The notes under the pieces: model-generated
Told to the model about the DNA's origin: nothing
Database searches by the model: none
Seen by the model: only the letters and a program-made list of their open reading frames with translations
Translations under genes and position numbers: made by a program
Part shown: in pieces, positions 18,801 through 25,773 of the stretch
How positions within the stretch are numbered: the first letter of the stretch is position 1
How the letters are laid out: each line of letters opens with the position of its first letter
From: Tabrizicola piscis
Lineage (GTDB): Bacteria; Pseudomonadota; Alphaproteobacteria; Rhodobacterales; Rhodobacteraceae
DNA: 64,000 nt
Direction of reading: 5' to 3'
Assembly: GCF_003940805.1 (NCBI RefSeq)
Contig: NZ_CP034328.1
Coordinates: 1,718,001 to 1,782,000, forward strand

Positions 18801-19279
18801 GACAAAACTGCCGCCTCGGCCAGCGCCCGGGCGTTCGGGGGGATGCGGTCCAGTGTCAGGATCCCGTCCAGATGGTCATATTCATGCTGCGCGCAGATCG
18901 CGGCAAAACCGGTCAGCACGGCCTCATTCCCCCGACCGTCAAGATCGGTCCAGCGTATCCGGATGGTTTCGGCCCGCTCGACCTCGGTCACGGGTCCGGG
19001 GATGGACAGGCATCCCTCCGGCCCTGTGACCCGCACCGGCGACAGTTCAAGGATTTCGGGGTTCACAAACACCTGCGGGGCGTGGACGCCGTCCTTCCAA
19101 GTCACATCCATCACGAACAGCCGGACCAACCGGCCCACCTGCGGGGCCGCCAGTCCACGGCCGGGGGCGGCATACATCGTCTCCAACATGTCTGCCGCCA
19201 AGGTGCGCAGATCATCGTCCAGAACGGCAGGCGCACAGCGCTGTGACAGACGGGGGTCGGGCCAGCGCAGAATGGGCAT
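18797..19279 (-). CDS. def: Peptide deformylase (second paralogue)
   Basis: Removes the N-formyl group from nascent peptides. All three motifs are present: GRGLAAPQ, EGCLSIPG and QHEYDHLDG, with two His and one Cys metal ligand and the catalytic Glu. From ATG 19277-19279 (MPILRWPDPRL) it has 160 residues; an ATG two codons upstream (19285) is equally possible. Motif 1 has Arg where most have Ile or Val. Its stop overlaps the start of the degenerate paralogue. Confidence 0.88.
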   Translation of the reverse strand: MPILRWPDPRLSQRCAPAVLDDDLRTLAADMLETMYAAPGRGLAAPQVGRLVRLFVMDVTWKDGVHAPQVFVNPEILELSPVRVTGPEGCLSIPGPVTEVERAETIRIRWTDLDGRGNEAVLTGFAAICAQHEYDHLDGILTLDRIPPNARALAEAAVLS

Positions 19280-19360
19280 CAGCATCCGGGGAAACCTTTC
19301 GATGTTTGGCCGCACGAGCCCGCTATGCCAAAGGATGCCACCCACTGCGACGTGTGGCCG

Positions 19361-19876
19361 TCAGTCTGCCCGCGCGCGTTCCCGTTTCAGCTTTTCCATC
19401 TTGCGGGTGATCATCTGCCGCTTCAATGGGCCGAGGTAGTCGATGAACAGCTTGCCATCCAGATGGTCGATCTCATGCTGCACGCAGGTCGCCCAGATCC
19501 CGGCGAACTGACGTTCCTGCATCGCACCGTCCATATCCATCCAGCGCACCTGAACTTCGGCCGGGCGCTTTACATCGGCGTATTGATCGGGGATCGACAG
19601 GCACCCCTCCTCATAGGTCGACAGGTCCTCGGATGACCAGATCACTTCCGGGTTGATCAGCACCATCGGCTCTGGCGGGCCTTCCTTGATGCAGTCCATC
19701 ACCAGCACCCGCTTCATGACACCCACCTGTGGTGCCGCCAGCCCGATGCCGGGCGCGTCATACATCGTTTCCAGCATGTCACCAGCAAGCTGGCGCAGCT
19801 CTGGGGTGATTTCGCCCACAGGGTCGCAGACCTTCTTGAGGCGCGGATCAGGATGGATCAGGATAGAGCGGATCAT
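19361..19876 (-). CDS. def: Peptide deformylase (canonical)
   Basis: First gene of the def-def-def-fmt operon and the most canonical of the three: 171 residues, opening MIRSILIHPDPRLK, with GIGLAAPQVG, EEGCLSIPDQ and CVQHEIDHLDG and the basic C-terminal helix. It is the likely housekeeping deformylase. The stop is 75-81 bases from the next def, depending on which ATG that gene uses. The operon promoter should lie in the 208-base gap shared with the divergent PatB-type gene. Confidence 0.95.
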   Translation of the reverse strand: MIRSILIHPDPRLKKVCDPVGEITPELRQLAGDMLETMYDAPGIGLAAPQVGVMKRVLVMDCIKEGPPEPMVLINPEVIWSSEDLSTYEEGCLSIPDQYADVKRPAEVQVRWMDMDGAMQERQFAGIWATCVQHEIDHLDGKLFIDYLGPLKRQMITRKMEKLKRERARAD

Positions 19877-20084
19877 AGGCTGCGATTTACGAAAGCCCGG
19901 CCATCAAGGCAAGGGGCCAGAAGAATGAACCACGTGGCGACCAAAGGGATACCCATGCAGACCATCGTTCTGCCTTTCTGCCAATAGTCAGATGATTATC
20001 CCACTTAGCATCGATATTTCAGGATGACTTTCCACTATAGTTAATCTAATCGGACGAAAATACCACACCCGAAGAAAGCCCGAC

Positions 20085-21269
20085 ATGACCGTAGACATGA
20101 GCTTTGATGACCCGATCCTCCGCGCTGGAACCCATTGTGCCAAGTGGGACGCGATGGAGGCCCTTTTCGGCCTGTCCCCCGACGAAGGCCTTGCGATGTG
20201 GGTCGCGGATATGGAATTTCGTCCCCCACATGTGGTGCAGCAGGCGCTGGAACGGATGGTTCAGCACGGCGTCTATGGCTACTTCGGCGATGACCGCGCC
20301 TATCTGGCCGCAATCCAGTGGTGGATGAAGACCCGCCACGGCTGGGAGGTAGAGCCGGAATGGATCTTCACTACGCATGGCCTTGTGAACGGTGCTGCGC
20401 TTTGCATCGACACCTACACCCAACCCGGTGATGGCGTGATCCTGATGACGCCGGTCTATCACGCCTTTTCGCGGATCATCAAAGCCGCCGGGCGCACGGT
20501 GGTGGAATGTCCACTGGTCCTGAAGGGCGGCATGGCCCAACTGGACATCGCCGCTTGGGACCCTCTCCTCACCGGGCGGGAAAAGATGCTTATCCTCTGC
20601 TCGCCGCACAACCCCGGTGGCCGGGTGTGGACGGTGGACGAACTGCGCAGCGTGGCCGACTTCTGCCGCCGCCATGACCTGATCCTGGTGTCGGACGAAA
20701 TCCACCATGACCTCGTGTTTCCGGGCCAGACCCATACCGTCATGCCCAATGCCGTGCCAGACATCGCCGACCGGCTGGTGATGATGACGGCCACCACCAA
20801 GACCTTCAATATCGCCGGGGCCCATATCGGCAATGTCATCATCCCCGATCCGCAACTGCGCAAGGCATTTGCCAACAAGATCAACGCGATGGGCATTTCG
20901 CCCAACTCGTTCGGGATGCATATGGCCACCGCGGCCTATTCCCCCGAAGGCGCGGTCTGGGTCGATGATCTGATGCGCTATCTGGATGGCAACCGCCGCC
21001 TGTTTGACGACGGCATCGCCCGGATTCCGGGCCTCCGCTCCACCCCGCTCGAGGCGACCTATCTGGCATGGGTCGACTTTTCCGCCACCGGGATGACGCC
21101 GGAGGAATTCATTGATCGGGTGCAGACCGTCGCAAAGATCGCGACCAACCATGGTACCAGCTTCGGCACCGGGGGCGAAACCTACCTGCGCTTCAATCTG
21201 GCCTGTCCCCGCGCCCAGGTGGCCGAGGCGGTGGACCGCCTGACCCGGGCTTTCGCCGACCTGCAATGA
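20085..21269 (+). CDS. patB: PatB/MalY-type PLP-dependent cystathionine beta-lyase (aminotransferase class I/II)
   Basis: A 394-residue fold-type I PLP enzyme. WVADMEF (39-45) and GYFG are hallmarks of the MalY/PatB branch; the cofactor contacts include NPGG (176-179), D204 in SDEIHHDL and the Schiff-base lysine K239 in TATTKTFNIAG. Such enzymes cleave cystathionine or cysteine conjugates to a thiol, pyruvate and ammonia. The upstream 208-base gap is noticeably A/T-rich near 19981-20060, including TATAGT at 20036-20041, and presumably holds its promoter. It is coupled to the transpeptidase gene by ATGA. Confidence 0.87.
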   Translation: MTVDMSFDDPILRAGTHCAKWDAMEALFGLSPDEGLAMWVADMEFRPPHVVQQALERMVQHGVYGYFGDDRAYLAAIQWWMKTRHGWEVEPEWIFTTHGLVNGAALCIDTYTQPGDGVILMTPVYHAFSRIIKAAGRTVVECPLVLKGGMAQLDIAAWDPLLTGREKMLILCSPHNPGGRVWTVDELRSVADFCRRHDLILVSDEIHHDLVFPGQTHTVMPNAVPDIADRLVMMTATTKTFNIAGAHIGNVIIPDPQLRKAFANKINAMGISPNSFGMHMATAAYSPEGAVWVDDLMRYLDGNRRLFDDGIARIPGLRSTPLEATYLAWVDFSATGMTPEEFIDRVQTVAKIATNHGTSFGTGGETYLRFNLACPRAQVAEAVDRLTRAFADLQ

Positions 21270-21805
21270 GGCGCCTTGCCCGCCTGCTTGCCTATCTGGC
21301 GCTGGTGGCGATTCTTGGCATGTTGACGGCATCCCTGTTCATGCCGCCCGAACGCGTGCCAGTGCCGCCCCCGCCGCCCTTGACCGGGCAGATCGACCGG
21401 ATCGTGATCGAAAAATCTGCCCGGCGGATGCAGCTGCTGCAGGACGGCAAGACGGTCCGCACCTATCAGATCGCGCTGGGGTTTGCGCCGGAAGGCGACA
21501 AGGACCGGCAGGGCGATGGCCGCACCCCGGAAGGCGAATTCACCATCGACCAGCGGAACGACCGCAGCGCCTTTCACCTTTCCCTTGGCCTTGACTATCC
21601 AAAGCCGGAAGACCGCGCCCGCGCCGCCGCCGGGGGCTACAGCCCGGGGGGCGACATCTTCATTCACGGCCAGCCCAACGCCCTGTCCGAACGGTTCAAG
21701 CTGCGGGGGGACTGGACCGACGGCTGCATCGCCGTGACCAATATCGAGATGCGGGAGATCTGGGCTGTCACCCCTATCGGCACAAAGGTCGAAATCCAAC
21801 CCTGA
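21266..21805 (+). CDS. L,D-transpeptidase (YkuD domain)
   Basis: A 179-residue envelope protein with an N-terminal membrane anchor or signal (residues 8-26), a Pro-rich linker and a YkuD domain. The catalytic site reads HGQPN (H134) followed by DWTDGCIAVTN (C154), matching the H-x(n)-S/TxGC pattern of L,D-transpeptidases. Members make 3-3 peptidoglycan crosslinks or attach proteins to peptidoglycan. It overlaps the PatB-type gene and ends 3 bases from a convergent gene. Confidence 0.87.
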   Translation: MRRLARLLAYLALVAILGMLTASLFMPPERVPVPPPPPLTGQIDRIVIEKSARRMQLLQDGKTVRTYQIALGFAPEGDKDRQGDGRTPEGEFTIDQRNDRSAFHLSLGLDYPKPEDRARAAAGGYSPGGDIFIHGQPNALSERFKLRGDWTDGCIAVTNIEMREIWAVTPIGTKVEIQP

Positions 21806-21808
21806 CTG

Positions 21809-22162
21809 TCACGCCTTGGACAGATATCCCACCGGCGCGTTCTCATCCCGCCAGAAATCCAGCGCCGCCCGGTCCGCCACTGCGGTTGCCCGCTTGAAGT
21901 CACACACCAGCTCACCGTTTTCGATGCTGCTGGCCATGATCAGGCATTGGAAGATGTGCCGCGACCCGTCATAGACATCGACCAGCCCGCGCAGCTTTGC
22001 CGGCGACAGATCGGCATCCAGTGCGAAACCGTCATGCCAGAACCGCAGCACCGGAAACACCGCATCGCCCACCTGCACCCGCAGCCGCGACTTGCGCTTT
22101 AGGTCTTTCTTGCGGGCGGCTTCCAAGCCTTCCCGCACTTCCTTCGGCAGAAACTCAAGCAT
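21809..22162 (-). CDS. Conserved hypothetical protein
   Basis: A 117-residue soluble protein with a basic N-terminus (EAARKKDLKRKSRLRV) and then a strand-rich body (VGDAVFPVLRFWHDGFALDAD, split at residues 31-51; YDGSRHIFQCLIMAS). The RK-rich lead followed by small beta strands recalls PilZ-like or split-barrel proteins, but the diagnostic RxxxR and D/NxSxxG motifs are not convincingly present, so no function is assigned. It converges on the L,D-transpeptidase gene and is divergent from cbiB. Confidence 0.7.
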   Translation of the reverse strand: MLEFLPKEVREGLEAARKKDLKRKSRLRVQVGDAVFPVLRFWHDGFALDADLSPAKLRGLVDVYDGSRHIFQCLIMASSIENGELVCDFKRATAVADRAALDFWRDENAPVGYLSKA

Positions 22163-22214
22163 GGCAGCCCCCGTGAGCGTCTGGAATCAAGTTTGTGGCC
22201 TGAACGCCAGAAAT

Positions 22215-22243
22215 CAAGCTGCCATAAGGATATTGCCAGCTTG
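22215..22243. promoter_or_regulatory. Inverted repeat upstream of cbiB
   Basis: CAAGCTG (22215-22221) and CAGCTTG (22237-22243) form a perfect 7-bp inverted repeat around a 15-base centre, in the 223-base divergent gap between a hypothetical gene and cbiB. Placement suits an operator or a leader hairpin. No known binding protein is recognised. Confidence 0.45.
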
Positions 22244-22327
22244 TAAACGGAAGATGTCCGCAAAGACGCAGTTGCGACAACTTGCGGTTGACTCAGCGTG
22301 GAAACCCCACCACCCGGCGCGGCAGCA

Positions 22328-22376
22328 ATTCCCCAAGCCCCAGCCAGTGCTTGCGAATCACTGCAGGCGGGGGAAT
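22328..22376 (+). promoter_or_regulatory. Nested stem-loop over the cbiB ribosome site
   Basis: An outer stem ATTCCCC (22328-22334) / GGGGAAT (22370-22376) encloses an inner stem CAGTG (22345-22349) / CACTG (22359-22363). The G-rich outer arm is the only Shine-Dalgarno-like stretch, 9 bases before the cbiB ATG, so pairing would hide it. The canonical cobalamin riboswitch core was looked for and is not present. Confidence 0.45.
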
Positions 22377-22385
22377 AGCCACGGC

Positions 22386-23285
22386 ATGATCCTGACCATC
22401 GCACTCCTCCTTGACGCCGCCTTCGGTGAACCCCGTATCCTCTGGGATCGGCTGCCGCACCCTGCTGTCCTGATGGGCCGCCTTGTCGGCTGGTGTGACC
22501 GTCGCTTCAACCGCGGCCAGTCACTGCGCCTGCGGGGCGTGCTGGTCACCTTGGCCCTGCTGGTCACCGGTCTTGGCATCGGCTGGCTGATCCATGCCCT
22601 ACCCGATCATGGCGTGGTCGAGGTCATTACCCTTGCCATCCTCCTTGCCCAGAAAAGCCTTGTGGAACATGTCCGCGCGGTGGCCACCGCCCTGCGCCGT
22701 TCGGTGGCAGAGGGTCGCGCGGCCGTGGCGATGATCGTCGGTCGCGACACCGGCAGCATGACCGGCCCCGACGTTGCCCGCGCCGCCATCGAAAGTGCGG
22801 CCGAAAACCTGTCAGACGGCGTGGTCGCCCCGGTGTTCTGGTATCTGGTCCTCGGCCTGCCCGGCATCGTCGCCTACAAGCTGATCAACACCGCGGACAG
22901 CATGATTGGCCACATGACCCCCCGCTACCGCGAATTCGGCTGGGCCTCGGCCCGGTTGGATGACGTGTTGAACCTGATCCCCGCCCGCCTGACCGCTTTG
23001 CTGATCGCGCTGACCCATGGCTGGGTCGATCCCGGCCCCATCCTCCGCGATGCGCCGAAGCATCGCAGCCCCAACGCCGGCTGGCCGGAAAGCGCCATGG
23101 CCCCGGTCCTGAACGTCGCACTGTCCGGCCCGCGCAGCTACAACGGTGTCCGCAAAGACTACCCCTGGGTCTGGCCCGAAGGCCGCCGCGACCCCGGCCC
23201 GGATGACATCGACGCCGCTGCCGGCGCTTTGTGGCGGGTGTGGGCGGCCCTCCTTGCCTTTGCGGTCCTTATCGCGCTTTTCTAG
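22386..23285 (+). CDS. cbiB: Adenosylcobinamide-phosphate synthase (CbiB/CobD)
   Basis: Membrane enzyme that attaches the aminopropanol arm to adenosylcobyric acid in cobalamin synthesis. The 299 residues show the family opening LLLDAAFGEPRILWDRLPHPAVLMG, read across residues 7-31, several membrane helices, SAAENLSDGVVAPVFWY, INTADSMIGHMTPRY and the C-terminal GPRSYNGVRKDYPW. ATG 22386 opens the conserved N-terminus; the frame continues upstream without similarity. No other cobalamin gene is adjacent. A possible control hairpin precedes it. Confidence 0.93.
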   Translation: MILTIALLLDAAFGEPRILWDRLPHPAVLMGRLVGWCDRRFNRGQSLRLRGVLVTLALLVTGLGIGWLIHALPDHGVVEVITLAILLAQKSLVEHVRAVATALRRSVAEGRAAVAMIVGRDTGSMTGPDVARAAIESAAENLSDGVVAPVFWYLVLGLPGIVAYKLINTADSMIGHMTPRYREFGWASARLDDVLNLIPARLTALLIALTHGWVDPGPILRDAPKHRSPNAGWPESAMAPVLNVALSGPRSYNGVRKDYPWVWPEGRRDPGPDDIDAAAGALWRVWAALLAFAVLIALF

Positions 23286-23306
23286 GCTCCAACCGAAGGA
23301 GACCCG

Positions 23307-24482
23307 ATGCGCGCCGCCCTTATCGCCCTTGCCCCCGCCCTTGCCTTTGCCCTTGCCACCCCCGCCGCTGCCGCCCCCTGCGGCGGCGACTTTGCGAGCT
23401 TCCTAACCCAGATGGAGGCTGAGGCTGTCGCCGCAGGCACGCCCCCCGACAAGGCCGCCGCCTTTTTTCAGGGCGTCCGGCAAGACCCGGCGGTGCTGAA
23501 GGCCGACCGCAGCCAAGGCGTCTTCCGCAAGACCTTTCTCGACTTCTCGCAGTCGTTGATCTCGAAAAACCGCCTTGCCACCGCCCGCGCCAAGTCGGCC
23601 GAACTGGACGCCATCTTTGCCCGAGCCGAGGCTGAATACGGCGTTTCGCGCGGTGTCCTCCTTGCCTTCTGGGCGTTCGAGACGGATTTCGGCCAAGTCC
23701 AGGGGGATTTCAACACCCGCAACGCCCTCCTCACCCTCGCCCACGACTGTCGGCGGCCCGAGCTTTTCCAGCCGCAGGTCCTTGCCGCCGCCCAGCTCCA
23801 TGCGCTGGACGAGTTTGACCTGAACACCACTGGCGCGTGGGCCGGCGAAATCGGCATGGTCCAGATGCTGCCGAAGGACATTCTGGAACGGGGTGTCGAT
23901 GGCGACGGCGATGGTCTGGTCACCCTGAAGACATCGCAGGCCGATGCCCTTCTGTCGGGCGCGCGGATGCTGCAACACCACGGCTGGCGCGCGGGTGAGC
24001 CTTGGCTGACCGAAGTCACCCTGCCCGAAACCTTCGACTGGTCCCTGACCGGGCTTGAAACCGAACGCCCGACCGAAGATTGGGCCGCCCTTGGCGTCAC
24101 CCCCCGCGCGGGCACGTTGGCGCCGGGGCTGCAGGCCTCCATCCTCCTGCCTCAGGGGCGCAAGGGCCCGGCTTTTGTGGTCTACCCGAACTACCGCGTG
24201 TTCTTCGAATGGAACAAAAGCTTCATCTACGTCACCACCGCCGCCTATTTCGCCACCCGGATCGAAGGGGCTGACCCCTACGCCGCGGGCAACCCTGACC
24301 CGGCACTGGCGCTGGACGAAATGATGGCGCTGCAGGAAAAGCTGGCCGCCCTTGGCCATGACGTCGGCCAGATCGACGGCATCCTTGGCGCAGGGACCCG
24401 GGCCGCGGTGCAGAAGGAACAGGTGCGCCTCGGGCAACCCGCAGACGGTTGGCCCACCCGCCAGCTTCTGGACGCGCTTTGA
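23307..24482 (+). CDS. Lytic murein transglycosylase (MltB-like, SLT_2 domain with PG-binding domain)
   Basis: Periplasmic enzyme that cleaves peptidoglycan with formation of 1,6-anhydromuramic acid. The 391-residue precursor has a signal peptide (about 1-23, ending ATPAAAAPC), the SLT_2 catalytic domain with the glutamate E125 in FWAFETDFG, MVQMLPKDILERGVDGDGDG and a C-terminal peptidoglycan-binding domain (about 325-390, DVGQIDGILGAGTRAAV). Its TGA shares one base with the ATG of the next gene (TGATG), implying coupling. Confidence 0.9.
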   Translation: MRAALIALAPALAFALATPAAAAPCGGDFASFLTQMEAEAVAAGTPPDKAAAFFQGVRQDPAVLKADRSQGVFRKTFLDFSQSLISKNRLATARAKSAELDAIFARAEAEYGVSRGVLLAFWAFETDFGQVQGDFNTRNALLTLAHDCRRPELFQPQVLAAAQLHALDEFDLNTTGAWAGEIGMVQMLPKDILERGVDGDGDGLVTLKTSQADALLSGARMLQHHGWRAGEPWLTEVTLPETFDWSLTGLETERPTEDWAALGVTPRAGTLAPGLQASILLPQGRKGPAFVVYPNYRVFFEWNKSFIYVTTAAYFATRIEGADPYAAGNPDPALALDEMMALQEKLAALGHDVGQIDGILGAGTRAAVQKEQVRLGQPADGWPTRQLLDAL

Positions 24483-25381
24483 TGCTGACTTGGGGTCTGG
24501 TGGCCACGGTGAAAGCGCCGGAGGCCGAAGTGCTGGCCTTTGTCGCGCATCATCTGTCCCTCGGGGCGACCCGGATCTGGCTCTACTTCGACGACCCTGA
24601 CGATCCGACCTTCGCCATTGTGGCGCGCCTGCCCCGCGTCACCGCCACTCGTTGCACCGAGGCCTATTGGGCAGCTCAAGGCGGTCGGCATGACCGGCAC
24701 CAGAACCGTCAGGCCCGAAACGCCCGCAATGCGCAGCGGGATTGCGATCTTGATTGGCTGGGGCATCTGGATGTGGACGAATACCTCCATGCCCCCCGCC
24801 CTGTGGCCGACATTCTGGCTGAACGCCTATTGACAGACGTCGCCCTGCGGATGGAACCGTTCGAGGCCGTGCACACCCCCGGCCTGCCGGATGACATCTT
24901 CACCGCGCGGCACTTCCGCGGCCCGCTCCGCGATGCCCAGCGCGACCTTCGCGCGCCGGTTCTGGGGCTGTACCGGTCAATCCTGCCCAAGGGCCATCTC
25001 AGCCATTCCGTCGGCAAAAGCTTCTGCCGACCAGCCGTGCGCGGCGTCGGGCTGCGTCTGCACGCCGTCTACATGAAGCAGGAACGGATCGACACGCCCT
25101 TCAATCCCGAACTGCGCGTCCTGCACTTTCACGCGCAGGACTATGACGCCTGGCGCAAGGCGCTCCCCTTCCGGCTGGAACGCGGGGCCTATCAGTATCA
25201 CCCCGACTTGCAGCATCATCTGACCGGCGCGACCGAGAAGGTGATAAAGCATTTCTACGACGCAACCCAGACTCTGACGCCGGAAAAGCTTGCGCTGCTT
25301 GAACAGCATGACCGCCTTGTCACAACCGATCTGGGCCTGAAAGCCAAGGTCGACGCGTTGCTGTCAGGTGCCTACGACTGA
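24482..25381 (+). CDS. Glycosyltransferase family 2-like protein
   Basis: A 299-residue cytoplasmic protein of the Glyco_tranf_2_4 type. The nucleotide-sugar/metal motif is DVDE at residues 97-100 in LGHLDVDEYL, preceded by the N-terminal EAEVLAFVAHHLSLGATRI strand-helix. Such genes in Rhodobacteraceae are often scattered and of unknown acceptor. It is coupled to the transglycosylase gene by TGATG, so a cell-envelope role is plausible. Its last 18 bases overlap the end of the haemoglobin gene on the other strand. Confidence 0.8.
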   Translation: MLTWGLVATVKAPEAEVLAFVAHHLSLGATRIWLYFDDPDDPTFAIVARLPRVTATRCTEAYWAAQGGRHDRHQNRQARNARNAQRDCDLDWLGHLDVDEYLHAPRPVADILAERLLTDVALRMEPFEAVHTPGLPDDIFTARHFRGPLRDAQRDLRAPVLGLYRSILPKGHLSHSVGKSFCRPAVRGVGLRLHAVYMKQERIDTPFNPELRVLHFHAQDYDAWRKALPFRLERGAYQYHPDLQHHLTGATEKVIKHFYDATQTLTPEKLALLEQHDRLVTTDLGLKAKVDALLSGAYD

Positions 25382-25768
25382 CCCTTCGTCGCGGTTCACC
25401 AGCATCAGCGCGGCACGCCGGAACGTAACCATGACCTCTGCCCGCTCACGTTCGGCCACCCCGGTATCGGACATCGCGCGCTCCATCACGGCAAGCCAGT
25501 CCTCTGCATCCTTCCGGCGGATGTCCACATGCGCATGGATCTCGCGCAGGTTCATGTGGCCGTGACGTTCGTGGTAATACCGCCGCCCGCCGAAGAACCC
25601 GCACAGAAAGTCAAACTGCTCCGGCCGGACATGGGAAAGGCCATGGCCCTTCAGATGCAGGTCCATGATCGTCTTGCCCTGAGGCAGCGTTTCGATCAGG
25701 TCGTAAAAGTGGTTCACCAACAGATGAACCTGCCCTTCGCCCCCAATCCTTTCGATCATCGGTTCCAT
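25364..25768 (-). CDS. Truncated haemoglobin, group II-like
   Basis: A 134-residue 2-on-2 globin. The proximal haem ligand is H78 in LREIHAHVDI, the B-helix has FYDL (21-24), and the Trp of EDWLAVMERA occupies the G8 position that marks groups II and III. These proteins bind O2 or NO and can detoxify NO. It starts 5 bases after the tdm stop on the same strand, so it is almost certainly co-transcribed with TMAO demethylase. Its role there is unknown; protection of haem or iron enzymes of the pathway is one possibility. Confidence 0.85.
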   Translation of the reverse strand: MEPMIERIGGEGQVHLLVNHFYDLIETLPQGKTIMDLHLKGHGLSHVRPEQFDFLCGFFGGRRYYHERHGHMNLREIHAHVDIRRKDAEDWLAVMERAMSDTGVAERERAEVMVTFRRAALMLVNRDEGSVVGT

Positions 25769-25773
25769 GAACG

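Noticed and set aside
22163..22385. Cobalamin riboswitch before cbiB
   Set aside because: Neither the B12 box nor the CCCGCAACTG-type core is present; only simple hairpins are seen.
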